16,114 bases of DNA from CAZXBB01 sp964638815 (GTDB lineage: Bacteria > Planctomycetota > Phycisphaerae > Phycisphaerales > SM1A02), in contig CAZXBB010000301.1 in assembly GCA_964638815.1 (NCBI GenBank), positions 1 through 16,114 of the forward strand, written 5' to 3'. The notes beneath the pieces were generated by a model. The model did not search any database and had not been told where the DNA came from. It saw only the letters and a program-made list of their open reading frames with translations. Of the stretch, positions 1-7,417 are shown piece by piece. The position numbers were made by a program, and so were the translations under genes. Numbering within the stretch: position 1 is the first letter of the stretch; each line of letters begins with the position of its first letter.

Positions 1-72
1 CACGGGTCGTCTCACGGGTCGTCCCACGGGTCGTCCCACGGGTCGTCTTACGCATCGTCCCACGCGTCGTCC
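1..72. repeat. 12-bp tandem repeat, six copies
   Basis: Six head-to-tail copies of a 12-bp unit, CACGGGTCGTCY. The first four are nearly identical (they differ only in the last base) and the last two have diverged (TACGCATCGTCC, CACGCGTCGTCC). The array continues to the left edge of the window, so its true length is unknown. All three plus frames are open through it, so reading frame does not show whether it is coding. One plus frame would read HGSS repeats, but no start or recognisable domain accompanies them. It lies beyond the terminator of the minus-strand DUF1444 gene, so I treat it as intergenic. Confidence 0.85.
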
Positions 73-118
73 CGGAGCTTCTGTCCATTCCCGGCGCCCG
101 GCGATGTGCGAAGAATGC

Positions 119-157
119 AAAAAACCAGCCGGACGCGCGTCCGGCGCGTCCGGCTGG
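119..157 (-). terminator. Intrinsic terminator for the DUF1444 gene
   Basis: A perfect 13-bp stem (125-137 pairing with 145-157, CCAGCCGGACGCG and its complement) encloses a 7-nt loop. Read on the minus strand it is followed immediately by six T residues (the A run at 119-124). This is the standard Rho-independent form. It lies about 100 nt downstream of the DUF1444 stop codon, and no other minus-strand gene intervenes. Confidence 0.85.
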
Positions 158-259
158 TCACTCTTCTCTCTTCTCCCGCGCCGTCACCGGAGCGACGGGC
201 GCCGGGGATTCCGTTCGCCTCAAGCGCGCCTGCGTCACGAGCCGGAGGTTATGGCCCGA

Positions 260-1075
260 CTAAGCAGCGTCGCGCTCGCAGGTTCCGGCCACACCGTCGC
301 GAGTGACCACGAAAAGGTCCCTCGTGATGGGATACGGCAGACGCCGGTAGTCCTGTTCCACGCGCTTCTGGATTCTGTCCACAAAACCGGACGGGCTCAG
401 CGAGATCGCCAGGAACATGTCCCGGGCAGGCGCAGCCACGAAGAAGTCGCCCTTGAGCTCGGGGGCGAGCCGCTCGTGCAGCGAGCCGAGCAGGAGACGC
501 GCCGCGTCGTAACCGTCCTGGCGTGCGACGATCGCAGCGCGGCCGCCCTCCGCGGAGTCCACGAGCTGGATCTCGAGATCGGGGGCGTAGCGCGCGAGGT
601 TGTCGCGGGCCATCACGTCGAGCTCGTCAACGGCGACCCCCCACCGGACGACCTGCTCGGTCGTGATGCTGACCGTCATCTGCGGCATGTCCAGCACGAA
701 CACGATGACCGTGTCGTTGACGTAGGGCACATGCGCCACCTGCTCGCGGTCGAGGTGCTCGAAGACCGACACGGGCTGGATACGCGGCATGATCCGGGGC
801 TTGGCCACGGACAGCGGCAGTGGCAACGCGCTGAACGAGTCGCCCTCGATGAGACGCTCGAGGTAGCTCTCGACGATCTCGAGACCCCGGGCCGGCTCGT
901 ACTGGACCATGCGATACAGATTCTCGAGTCCGAGGTGCTTGCCGTTCAGGATGAGATCCATCGGGCCGGCGAGCTCGACGTGGCGGTCGGGGAAGTGGCG
1001 CAGCAGGATCCGGGCGACCTGCTCGCCAAACGCCTCGGGCTCTCGCGGCATCCGCGCCATGCGGTATTCTCCCAT
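260..1075 (-). CDS. DUF1444 (YtpQ/UPF0354-like) family protein
   Basis: A predicted soluble protein of 271 residues with no signal peptide or membrane segment. It resembles the DUF1444/YtpQ family in having PRIMPRIQP near residue 84, a V-N-D-T-V-I-V-F-V-L-D strand near 109-119, the W-G-V...E-L...A-R-D-N-L helix near 135-150, DGYDAARLLL near 178-187 and an APARD loop near 206. The family has no established biochemical function, so none is proposed. I chose the ATG at 1075 because GGAG lies 8 nt upstream. An ATG at 1060, also with GGAG about 8 nt upstream, is equally possible. Longer starts at 1123 or 1189 have no ribosome binding site. The gene is divergent from kdsA and ends at a strong terminator. 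Family assignment is fairly sure; the start is uncertain. Confidence 0.8.
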   Translation of the reverse strand: MGEYRMARMPREPEAFGEQVARILLRHFPDRHVELAGPMDLILNGKHLGLENLYRMVQYEPARGLEIVESYLERLIEGDSFSALPLPLSVAKPRIMPRIQPVSVFEHLDREQVAHVPYVNDTVIVFVLDMPQMTVSITTEQVVRWGVAVDELDVMARDNLARYAPDLEIQLVDSAEGGRAAIVARQDGYDAARLLLGSLHERLAPELKGDFFVAAPARDMFLAISLSPSGFVDRIQKRVEQDYRRLPYPITRDLFVVTRDGVAGTCERDAA

Positions 1076-1198
1076 GTGTCCCGCTCCAACTCCTTCAGAG
1101 ACACACACTTGGATCTTCGGCATCCATGCCGGTTCGTTGCAGCGAATTGACAACCGATGGACCGCCCCGACGGCCTCTGTATCGGTCATGCGTTATGT

Positions 1199-1245
1199 GG
1201 AAGTCCCGCTTTTGGCGGGCCTTCCTCCCCCGCGCCCCTCGGGGC
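1199..1245. other. Two adjacent hairpins in the DUF1444-kdsA divergent region
   Basis: The first inverted repeat is GGAAG-T-CCCGC / GCGGG-C-CTTCC (1199-1225), eleven positions per arm with one mismatch and a TTTTG loop. The second is GCCC-CTCG-GGGC (1234-1245). They end about 20 nt before the kdsA start. The flanking genes point away from each other, so a terminator role is unlikely. A structured 5' leader or a protein-binding site is possible. No known riboswitch consensus was recognised. Confidence 0.4.
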
Positions 1246-1264
1246 GGATACGCTACGGGCCTCA

Positions 1265-2122
1265 ATGCCCGGTCGAACCTGTCACATCGGCGAACTCGGC
1301 ATCGGCGGGTGTGAGCCGTCGGGGCGTCGTCGACCGCTGACTATTATTGCAGGCCCCTGCGTCCTTGAGGACCCCGAAACCAATCACAAAATCGCATCGA
1401 CACTTGTCGATTTGTGTGGCGGGCTTGGCCTGCCACTGATCTTCAAGGGCAGCTTCGACAAGGCAAACCGCTCCAGCATCCGGTCGCCGCGAGGCCCGGC
1501 GATCGAGGCGGGGCTGCGGGCCCTCGCCGAGATCCGCAGCACCTACGCGGTGCCCGTCACGACCGACATCCACGAGGCTGCCCAGGCCGCCCGGGCCGCC
1601 GGGACCGTCGACCTGCTTCAGGTCCCCGCGTTTCTCTGCCGCCAGACCGACCTCCTCCTCGCGTGCGCCGCGACCGGCGTGCCCGTCAATGTGAAGAAGG
1701 GGCAGTTCCTTGCGCCTTCGGAGATGCGGCACACCATCGCGAAGCTCGCCGAGGGCGGGTGCCGCGAGATCCTGCTCACCGAGCGCGGGACGTTCTTCGG
1801 CTACCACCGGCTCGTGAACGACTTCGTCGGTCTCGGCGACCTCATGGAGCTCGGCCCGCCGGTCTGCTTCGACGTCACCCATTCGACGCAGCTCCCCGGC
1901 GCCGACGCCGAGACCACCGGCGGCCGGCCGGAACGCGCCGCCCTGCTCGCCCGCGCCGCGGTCGCCGCCGGTGTCGATGCGCTGTTCATCGAGTGCCACC
2001 CGGATCCCCGCCGCGCCCTGTCCGACGCGAGCACCCAGCAGCCGCTCGACGCGATGCCGGCGCTGCTCGAGGCGGTCGCGCGGGTGCGGGCCGCTTGCGA
2101 GGCCCAGCGGCTGGAGGCGTGA
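1265..2122 (+). CDS. kdsA: 3-deoxy-8-phosphooctulonate synthase (KdsA), metal-dependent type
   Basis: Condenses phosphoenolpyruvate with arabinose-5-phosphate to Kdo-8-phosphate, the first committed step to the Kdo of LPS inner core; cytosolic TIM barrel. The 285-residue protein carries IIAGPCVLED (27-36), KGSFDKANRSS, a P-V-N-V-K-K-G-Q-F loop, GTFFGYHRLV, FDVTHSTQLPG, FIECHPDP and ALSDASTQQPL. Cys32 in AGPC occupies the position that is Asn in metal-independent enzymes such as that of E. coli. With the His of VTHS, Glu of FIEC and Asp of ALSD it completes the metal site of the Aquifex-type class. The ATG at 1265 gives the usual family length and begins just before the conserved barrel entry. 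Upstream in-frame sequence is low-complexity and non-homologous. No clear Shine-Dalgarno is seen. Followed by pdxA after 32 nt. Confidence 0.95.
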   Translation: MPGRTCHIGELGIGGCEPSGRRRPLTIIAGPCVLEDPETNHKIASTLVDLCGGLGLPLIFKGSFDKANRSSIRSPRGPAIEAGLRALAEIRSTYAVPVTTDIHEAAQAARAAGTVDLLQVPAFLCRQTDLLLACAATGVPVNVKKGQFLAPSEMRHTIAKLAEGGCREILLTERGTFFGYHRLVNDFVGLGDLMELGPPVCFDVTHSTQLPGADAETTGGRPERAALLARAAVAAGVDALFIECHPDPRRALSDASTQQPLDAMPALLEAVARVRAACEAQRLEA

Positions 2123-2148
2123 GACAAACCGCCCGGCGACCCTACAAT
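2121..2148 (+). promoter_or_regulatory. Predicted promoter of pdxA, leaderless
   Basis: GAGACA (2121-2126), a 16-nt spacer and TACAAT (2143-2148), the last matching 5 of 6 bases of the sigma-70 -10 consensus. Only 6 nt separate the box from the pdxA ATG at 2155, which puts the expected transcription start on or beside the A of the start codon. The kdsA stop lies in the -35 element, so pdxA could be transcribed independently of kdsA. Confidence 0.55.
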
Positions 2149-2154
2149 CAGGCC

Positions 2155-3198
2155 ATGTTCCCCACGATCGGCATCACGATGGGCGACCCCGCGGGGATCG
2201 GCGCGGAGATCATCCTCAAGACGCTCGCCGACCCTGCAGTGCGCGAGCGAGGCCGCTTCGTCGTCTATGGCCTGAACGAGATCCTGACGTACGAGGCCGA
2301 CCGGCAGGAGATCGATCCGTTCTGGTTCCGGGTTCAGCACGACTCGACGCGCACCGACCGGGCGATCAGCGAGCGCACGATCGTGTACGACTACGACGAG
2401 TTCGACGGCATGATCCAGGCCCCGCGCCGGTCGTCGAAGGCCGGGGGACTCGCGTCCAAGGCGTTCGTCGAGAGCGCCATCGCCGACGCGCTGCGTCCCG
2501 CGGATCATCACCGGCACATCGACGCGATCGTGACCGCCCCCGTCAGCAAGACCTCCTGGTCGATGGCCGGATTCAACTGGCCGGGGCACACGGAGCTCCT
2601 CGCCCACCGCGCGCGCGCGAAGCGGACGGTCATGATGTTCGTGTCGCCGCAGCTTCGCGTCGCGCTCGCGACGGCGCACATCCCGCTCATGAAGCTGCGC
2701 GACGTCCTGACGATCGGTCGCGTCTTCGACCCGATCGACCTCGGGCACGAGGCGTGCCGCGAGATGGGAATCGAGGCGCCGCGCATCGCCGTGACCGGGC
2801 TCAACCCGCACGCCGGCGAGAACGGGATGTTCGGGGACGAGGAGTCGCGCGTAATCGCCCCGGCGATCGAGATGGCCCGGAACGCGGGAATCGACGCGCG
2901 CGGACCGTTCCCCGCCGACACGGTGTTCATCGAGGCGGCGTCGGGCGGCTACGACCTCGTGGTCGCGATGTACCACGACCAGGGTCTCACGCCCGTGAGG
3001 CTCCTCGCCTGGGACAGCGCCGTCAACATGACGCTGGGGCTGCCCATCGTCCGCACCAGCCCCGACCACGGCACCGCGTTCGACCGCGCAGGCCTCAACA
3101 AGGCGAACCCGGGGTCCTTCCGCGCGGCAGTCGATCTCGCGCTGGACCTGGCCGCCCATCGCGTCGCATCCCGTTCGAAGGCGGAGCCGGCCGCCTGA
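2155..3198 (+). CDS. pdxA: 4-hydroxythreonine-4-phosphate dehydrogenase (PdxA)
   Basis: NAD-dependent oxidation and decarboxylation of 4-phosphohydroxy-L-threonine in the DXP-independent-of-PdxS route to pyridoxal phosphate; cytosolic, metal-requiring. The 347-residue protein is slightly longer than typical. It has ITMGDPAGIGAEI (7-19), VTAPVSK (126-132), FNWPGHTE (140-147), ATAHIPL (172-178), NPHAGE (217-222), YHDQGLTPV (273-281) and SPDHGTAFDRAG. His175, His219 and His274 have the spacing of the three metal-ligand histidines of the family, and His145 lies in the substrate-binding GHTE. The ATG at 2155 begins exactly before the first beta strand. There is no Shine-Dalgarno, but a -10-like box lies 6 nt upstream, suggesting a leaderless mRNA. 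The related PdxA2 (four-carbon acid phosphate dehydrogenase) cannot be excluded without phylogeny. Confidence 0.93.
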   Translation: MFPTIGITMGDPAGIGAEIILKTLADPAVRERGRFVVYGLNEILTYEADRQEIDPFWFRVQHDSTRTDRAISERTIVYDYDEFDGMIQAPRRSSKAGGLASKAFVESAIADALRPADHHRHIDAIVTAPVSKTSWSMAGFNWPGHTELLAHRARAKRTVMMFVSPQLRVALATAHIPLMKLRDVLTIGRVFDPIDLGHEACREMGIEAPRIAVTGLNPHAGENGMFGDEESRVIAPAIEMARNAGIDARGPFPADTVFIEAASGGYDLVVAMYHDQGLTPVRLLAWDSAVNMTLGLPIVRTSPDHGTAFDRAGLNKANPGSFRAAVDLALDLAAHRVASRSKAEPAA

Positions 3199-3234
3199 GC
3201 GCGCGTCCGTCTCCGCCCCCGGATCGCCCTCCCT

Positions 3235-3299
3235 GGCCGAACCGCGCGGCCGAACCGCGTGGCCGAACCGCTTGGCCGAACCGCTTGGCCGAACCGCGG
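3235..3299. repeat. 13-bp tandem repeat, five copies, upstream of glyQS
   Basis: Five contiguous copies of GGCCGAACCGCNN (3235-3247, 3248-3260, 3261-3273, 3274-3286, 3287-3299). The first 11 bases are identical in all copies and only the last two vary (GC, GT, TT, TT, GG). The GCGG/CCGC steps can form small stems within the array. It lies between the pdxA stop and the predicted glyQS promoter, outside any credible gene. Confidence 0.92.
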
Positions 3300-3323
3300 A
3301 CCACAGCGGGAGCCGCGAGCCGA

Positions 3324-3329
3324 TACCAT
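3324..3329 (+). promoter_or_regulatory. Predicted -10 box of glyQS, leaderless
   Basis: TACCAT, with exactly 6 nt to the ATG at 3336, the same spacing as in front of pdxA and murC. No convincing -35 element was found at the usual distance, and no Shine-Dalgarno is present. Confidence 0.45.
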
Positions 3330-3335
3330 CCCCGC

Positions 3336-4907
3336 ATGACCACAGACGCGAAGTCAACCGGGTCCCCGGCCGCTGCCGCGAAATCGATGGACGACATCGT
3401 CTCGCTGTGCAAGCGGCGCGGCTTCATCTTCCCGGCGAGCGAGATCTACGGCGGTCTCAACGGGTTCTGGGACTTCGGCCCGCTCGGCGTCGAGCTCAAG
3501 AACAACCTCCGCGACGCCTGGTGGAACGACATGGTCAGGTGCCCGCCGGCCGGTCCGGACGGCACGCCGGTCGACATCGTCGGCGTGGACACGGCGATCA
3601 TCCAGAACCCGCGCGTGTGGGAGGCCTCCGGCCACGTCGGCGGCTTCAACGATCCGATGGTCGATTGCCGCGAGTCGAAGGCCCGCTACCGCGCCGATCA
3701 CCTCCTCGTGCTCCAGGGGTGGGACCCGGCGATCGACCCGGGGGCGCCGCACCTCTTCGCGTTCGTCGAGGCCGACGAGGACTCCCGCGCGCGGGCGCTC
3801 AGGAAGGCGCAGAAGGTCGCGAAGAAGATCGGCGCGGCCATCGACGACAATCCGCCGGTCAAGCCCTTCACCGATCCCGCGATGCTGTCGGTCCGCGACC
3901 GGATCGTCGGCCCCGAGGTGGACGTGCCCGGCACGCTGACCGAGCCGCGACAGTTCAACCTGATGTTCCGCACGTTCGTGGGCGCGGCGTCGGGCGACGA
4001 CAATCTCGCCTACCTTCGTCCCGAGACCGCGCAGGGCATCTTCCTCAACTTCAAGAACGTCCTGGACACCACCCGGGTGAAGGTGCCGTTCGGCATCGCG
4101 CAGATCGGCAAGGCGTTCCGCAACGAGGTGACGCCGCGCAACTTCATCTTCCGCTCGCGCGAGTTCGAGCAGATGGAGATGGAGTGGTTCTGCCACGCGG
4201 ACGAGGCGCCGCAATGGTACGAGTTCTGGTGCGACTGCCGTCGCAACTGGTGGCATGGCGTCGGCCTTTCCGACGACAACCTGCTGCTGCGCTCGCACGA
4301 GCCGGACGAGCTCGCCCACTACGCGAAGACGGGCTGCGGCACCTTCGACATCGAGTACCGCTTCCCGTTCACCGCCCCCGGGTTCGGCGAGCTCGAAGGC
4401 GTGGCCCACCGCAGCAACTTCGATCTCACCCGGCACCAGGAGCACGCCCGCGTCAAGCTCGAGTACTTCGACCAGGAGCGCAACGAACGCTACCGGCCGC
4501 ACGTCATCGAGCCCGCCGCCGGCCTCAGCCGCGGCGTCCTCGCGATCCTGTGCGAGGCCTACACGCCCGATCCGGAACGACCCAGCAAGGTCTACATGAA
4601 GTTCCACCCGCGGGTCGCCCCGATCAAGGCGGCCATCTTCCCGCTGGTCAACAAGGACGGAATGCCGGAGATCGCCGCCAATCTCTACAACGATCTGCGC
4701 GCTCGATTCGCCGTTCAGATCGACGCGAAGCAGAACATCGGCAAGCGCTACGCCCGAATGGACGAGGCGGGCACGCCCTACTGCTTCACGATCGACAGCG
4801 ACACCCTCGAGGACAGAACCGTCACCGTCCGCCACCGGGACACGCTCCAGCAGGAGCGGATAGGCCTGGATCGGGTGAAGGGGTTCCTCGAGGAGCGCAT
4901 CGGCTGA
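3336..4907 (+). CDS. glyQS: Glycyl-tRNA synthetase, alpha2 (single-chain) type
   Basis: Charges tRNA-Gly with glycine in the cytosol. It is a 523-residue class II synthetase of the single-polypeptide dimeric type found in eukaryotes, archaea and many bacteria, not the alpha2beta2 GlyQ/GlyS form. Visible features are SLCKRRGFIFPASEIYGG (23-40) and W-D-F-G-P-L-G at the N-terminus, YLRPETAQGIF (226-236), motif 2 as FRNEVTPRNFIFRSREFEQ (261-279), a FDIEYRFPF insertion near 337, motif 3 as GLSRGVLAIL (396-405), and a C-terminal anticodon-binding domain from about 425 (VAPIKAAIFPL, then IGKRYARMDEAGTPYC). Residues 130-200 include a Lys-rich insertion. The ATG at 3336 has no Shine-Dalgarno but has a -10-like box 6 nt upstream. 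A short Ala/Ser-rich tail precedes the conserved core. Confidence 0.95.
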   Translation: MTTDAKSTGSPAAAAKSMDDIVSLCKRRGFIFPASEIYGGLNGFWDFGPLGVELKNNLRDAWWNDMVRCPPAGPDGTPVDIVGVDTAIIQNPRVWEASGHVGGFNDPMVDCRESKARYRADHLLVLQGWDPAIDPGAPHLFAFVEADEDSRARALRKAQKVAKKIGAAIDDNPPVKPFTDPAMLSVRDRIVGPEVDVPGTLTEPRQFNLMFRTFVGAASGDDNLAYLRPETAQGIFLNFKNVLDTTRVKVPFGIAQIGKAFRNEVTPRNFIFRSREFEQMEMEWFCHADEAPQWYEFWCDCRRNWWHGVGLSDDNLLLRSHEPDELAHYAKTGCGTFDIEYRFPFTAPGFGELEGVAHRSNFDLTRHQEHARVKLEYFDQERNERYRPHVIEPAAGLSRGVLAILCEAYTPDPERPSKVYMKFHPRVAPIKAAIFPLVNKDGMPEIAANLYNDLRARFAVQIDAKQNIGKRYARMDEAGTPYCFTIDSDTLEDRTVTVRHRDTLQQERIGLDRVKGFLEERIG

Positions 4908-4949
4908 GCCGGGGTCCGATAGCGCCGGCAGACGGGCTGACCGGGAGAG

Positions 4950-4977
4950 TTGACCGGGCATCCCGAGCCATTACAGC
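4950..4977 (+). promoter_or_regulatory. Possible sigma-70 promoter of the PilZ trio
   Basis: TTGACC (4950-4955), matching 5 of 6 -35 bases, then a 16-nt spacer and TACAGC (4972-4977), a weak -10. It lies about 100 nt before the first PilZ gene, in the 172-nt gap after glyQS that holds nothing else I recognise. This gene has a good Shine-Dalgarno, so a normal leadered mRNA is expected. Confidence 0.3.
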
Positions 4978-5079
4978 CGTCTCGTAAAGCGGCCGCCGCC
5001 GTTCATCGATACGACGAGGTCGGTGCAGCGGGGTCTCGCGGGGCACTCCCGTGCTGTCCCCCCCGCCGGGAGGGCCGGA

Positions 5080-6225
5080 ATGCAGGGACAGGACTTCACA
5101 CGCCGCCTCCGCTTCAACGCGGCCGAGTATCACGAGATGCTCGCGCGGATCGAGGCGCGCTGCGGTCCGGCGGTGAACGTCGAGGGTCGCGCGAGAACGC
5201 GTTATCCGTTTCCCGTCGCCGACCTCCCGCTGCTCGTCGATCACCCCGAGGGCGGGCGCAGCCGATTCCTTGTCTTCGGACGCAACATCTCCCGGTGCGG
5301 GATGAGCGTTCTGCACGGCGGGTTCATCCATTCCGGCTCCAAGATCGAGATCGCGCTCGCGCGCAAGGTCGGCGATCCGCTGCGCGTCCTGGGCGAAGTG
5401 CGTCACTGCCGCCTGTTCAGCGGCTCGTGCCACGAGATTGGAATCCGTTTCGAGAGCGAGATCGATCCGGGCGCGCTGACCGGGTCGGAGGCCGAGCCCG
5501 AGGCCGCCGCGCCGAAGCGGCACGACCTCCCGCAGGCGGCGGGCTCCGTCCTCGTCGTGGAGTCGTTCGCGCCGGATCACCTGCTGCTCGAGCATCACCT
5601 TCGCCTGATCGGTCTGTCGGTGCAGATCGCCGAGACGCCTGGAGCGGCGATCGACGCCGTCAAGCAGCAGAAGGTCGATGCCATACTGTTCGGCCTCAGC
5701 CTCCACGGGAAAGACGGGCTCCGCACGCTCGCGGCGCTGCGGTCGGCCCGCTACGAGGGCCCCATCGTCCTGCTCACCGGCGTCACCGACGGTGATCTGC
5801 TTTCGCAGGCGCGCAACGCGGGGGCGAGCGTGGTGATGCAGAAGCCGTTCAACATCGATCTCCTCCTCGCGCAGATCCGCGTCTTCCTCGGCGGGGCCAT
5901 GCCCCGAGGACCCTACTACAGCAGCGCCGAGGGCCAGCCGGGCATGCCCTCGCTCATCGAGCAGTACGTCGAGCTGATCCGACGCATCGCCGACCAGCTC
6001 CTGCGGTCCTACAAGGACCAGGAGTGGCCGGAGCTGATCGAGTACTGCCGGCAGCTCAGGGGCTCGGGTTGCAGCTTCGGCTTCCAGGGTCTCTCGATCG
6101 CCGCGATCGCCGCGCTCGACGCCCTCGAACGCGAACCGGCCGGGGCGAAGGCACGCGAGACGCTCGCGACGCTCGTCGAGGCGTGCCGATCGCTCGAGAT
6201 CAGCGCAAAGGCGAGGAGCGCCTGA
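5080..6225 (+). CDS. PilZ + pseudo-receiver + pseudo-Hpt protein, copy 1
   Basis: A predicted cytosolic c-di-GMP-binding protein of 381 residues. The N-terminal helix (RRLRFNAAEYHEML, 8-21) is shared with the two downstream paralogues. The PilZ domain (about 36-130) has both ligand motifs, R37xxxR41 and N69-I-S-R-C-G74, plus the LHGGFIH motif and conserved Cys110/Cys117. The receiver-like domain (about 155-270) keeps Thr233 and Lys255 (QKPF), but the phospho-acceptor Asp position is Gly205 in DAILFGLSL and the N-terminal acidic pair is reduced to Glu-Ser. The Hpt-like domain (about 286-375) has the helical pattern and an LRGSGCSFGF motif, but Arg324 replaces the phospho-His. Phosphotransfer is therefore unlikely. 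Start chosen for GGGAGG 6 nt upstream of the ATG. Its TGA overlaps the next ATG by one base, suggesting translational coupling. The biological target is unknown. Confidence 0.85.
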   Translation: MQGQDFTRRLRFNAAEYHEMLARIEARCGPAVNVEGRARTRYPFPVADLPLLVDHPEGGRSRFLVFGRNISRCGMSVLHGGFIHSGSKIEIALARKVGDPLRVLGEVRHCRLFSGSCHEIGIRFESEIDPGALTGSEAEPEAAAPKRHDLPQAAGSVLVVESFAPDHLLLEHHLRLIGLSVQIAETPGAAIDAVKQQKVDAILFGLSLHGKDGLRTLAALRSARYEGPIVLLTGVTDGDLLSQARNAGASVVMQKPFNIDLLLAQIRVFLGGAMPRGPYYSSAEGQPGMPSLIEQYVELIRRIADQLLRSYKDQEWPELIEYCRQLRGSGCSFGFQGLSIAAIAALDALEREPAGAKARETLATLVEACRSLEISAKARSA

Positions 6226-7394
6226 TGGCTGCCGCGGAGGGGTCCGACTACCGGCGCAGGCTCCGGCTCGACGAGCGGAGGTACGAGGATCTGCTCCGTG
6301 ATCTCGACGACGCCTGCGCGAGCGCGCGTCCGCGGCCCGACGGGCGCCGGACGCAGCGGCTCGCCTTCCAGATCGCCGACGTCGGCCTCTCGATCGAGCA
6401 CGCCCACGGCAACGCCGCGCACTTCCTCGTCTACGGGCGGAACATTTCCTCGCGCGGGATCTCGGTGCTGCACGGAGGCTACCTGCACGTGGGCACGACG
6501 TGCCACGTTTCGCTGGAGCGGCTCTGCGGTGACCGGATGTCGGTGGCGGGCGAAGTGCGCTACTGCCGCCTGGTCACCGGCGCCTGCCACGAGATCGGCA
6601 TCCGGTTCGCGCGCGAGATCGACCCGGGGATGCTCGTCGGCGTCGGTGACGCGGCCGCCGGGCGCACCCCCGCGTCGGCGCCGACGAAGCGACGCCGCAA
6701 GCTCGACGGGCGACTGCTGCTCGCCGATCCCTTCCTGCCGGACCTCGTGCTGCTCAAGTACCAGCTCGGTCTGCACGGCCCTGACATCACCCTGGCGACG
6801 ACGCCGGGCGCTCTGCTCGACGCTATCAAACGCGAGCACATCGACGTGGTGATCTCGGGCTTCAGCCTCACGTCGGACGAGGGCGTGCGCACACTGCTGC
6901 AACTGCGCAGCATCGGCTTCGAAGGCCCGGTCCTCGCGCTCTCGGCCGAGACCGATTCCAAGGCGCTGCTCCGGGCGCAGGCGGCCGGCGCGACCGAGAT
7001 CGTCCCCAAGCCCTGCAACCTCGACATGCTGATCGCCCTCCTGGCGGAGTCGCTCGGGGGCGGCGAGCTTCCCTCTACGCTCTACAGCACGGTGGCCGAT
7101 CAGCCGGGCATGCCGGTGCTGATCTCGCGATACGTGGACACGACGCGGCGGCTCGCCGAGGACGCCAAGAGCGCGTACAACCGCGCGGCCTGGGCCGAGC
7201 TCGAGCTGATCTGCGCACAACTGCGCGGTTCGGGGTGCGGCTTCGGATTCCAGAACGTCACGACGACCGCGGTGGCCGCGATGCGCGAGCTCCGGACCGA
7301 TCGGGGGTCACAGGCGACACGCATCGCGGTCGCGCGGCTCATCCAGTGCTGCCGCGCCCTTGCAACAGGAGAGCTCGTCGAGAGCGCCGCCTGA
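6225..7394 (+). CDS. PilZ + pseudo-receiver + pseudo-Hpt protein, copy 2
   Basis: Paralogue of the preceding gene, 389 residues, same three-part plan. PilZ (about 40-134) has R41xxxR45 and N73-I-S-S-R-G78, then LHGGYLH and the Cys114/Cys121 pair. The receiver-like part (about 160-278) has Gly212 (DVVISGFSL) where Asp should be, Ser240 at the Thr/Ser position and Lys262 (PKPC). The Hpt-like part (about 291-382) has QLRGSGCGFGF with Ala331 in place of the phospho-His. The ATG overlaps the previous stop (TGATG) and AGGAG lies 6 nt upstream. The linker between PilZ and receiver is basic (TKRRRKL). Retained ligand-binding residues with lost phosphorylation residues argue for a scaffold or sensor that responds to c-di-GMP rather than to a kinase. 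Confidence 0.85.
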   Translation: MAAAEGSDYRRRLRLDERRYEDLLRDLDDACASARPRPDGRRTQRLAFQIADVGLSIEHAHGNAAHFLVYGRNISSRGISVLHGGYLHVGTTCHVSLERLCGDRMSVAGEVRYCRLVTGACHEIGIRFAREIDPGMLVGVGDAAAGRTPASAPTKRRRKLDGRLLLADPFLPDLVLLKYQLGLHGPDITLATTPGALLDAIKREHIDVVISGFSLTSDEGVRTLLQLRSIGFEGPVLALSAETDSKALLRAQAAGATEIVPKPCNLDMLIALLAESLGGGELPSTLYSTVADQPGMPVLISRYVDTTRRLAEDAKSAYNRAAWAELELICAQLRGSGCGFGFQNVTTTAVAAMRELRTDRGSQATRIAVARLIQCCRALATGELVESAA

Positions 7395-7417
7395 ACGGCG
7401 TCGCCGGCGATCGCGGC

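Noticed and set aside
1..306. Open plus frame reading HGSS repeats from the left edge
   Set aside because: All three plus frames are open here and the frame runs through the terminator hairpin into the end of DUF1444; no evidence of coding.
104..1150. Long plus-strand open frame opposite the DUF1444 gene
   Set aside because: The translation is Arg/His/Val-rich without domains, and it crosses a strong terminator; a typical antisense shadow in GC-rich DNA.
1147..1152. Perfect TTGACA -35 hexamer upstream of kdsA
   Set aside because: No -10-like hexamer lies 15-19 nt downstream; the nearest candidate is 24 nt or more away.
1697..1713. GG-N10-GC with TTGC, resembling a sigma-54 promoter
   Set aside because: It lies inside kdsA codons for the conserved KKGQFLAP segment, with no gene start downstream.
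1801..3357. Minus-strand open frame of over 500 codons opposite kdsA and pdxA
   Set aside because: Arg/Gly/Asp-rich composition and no recognisable motif, while the plus strand encodes two clear enzymes.
3354..4961. Minus-strand open frame of over 500 codons opposite glyQS
   Set aside because: Antisense to an unambiguous glycyl-tRNA synthetase; no domain recognised.
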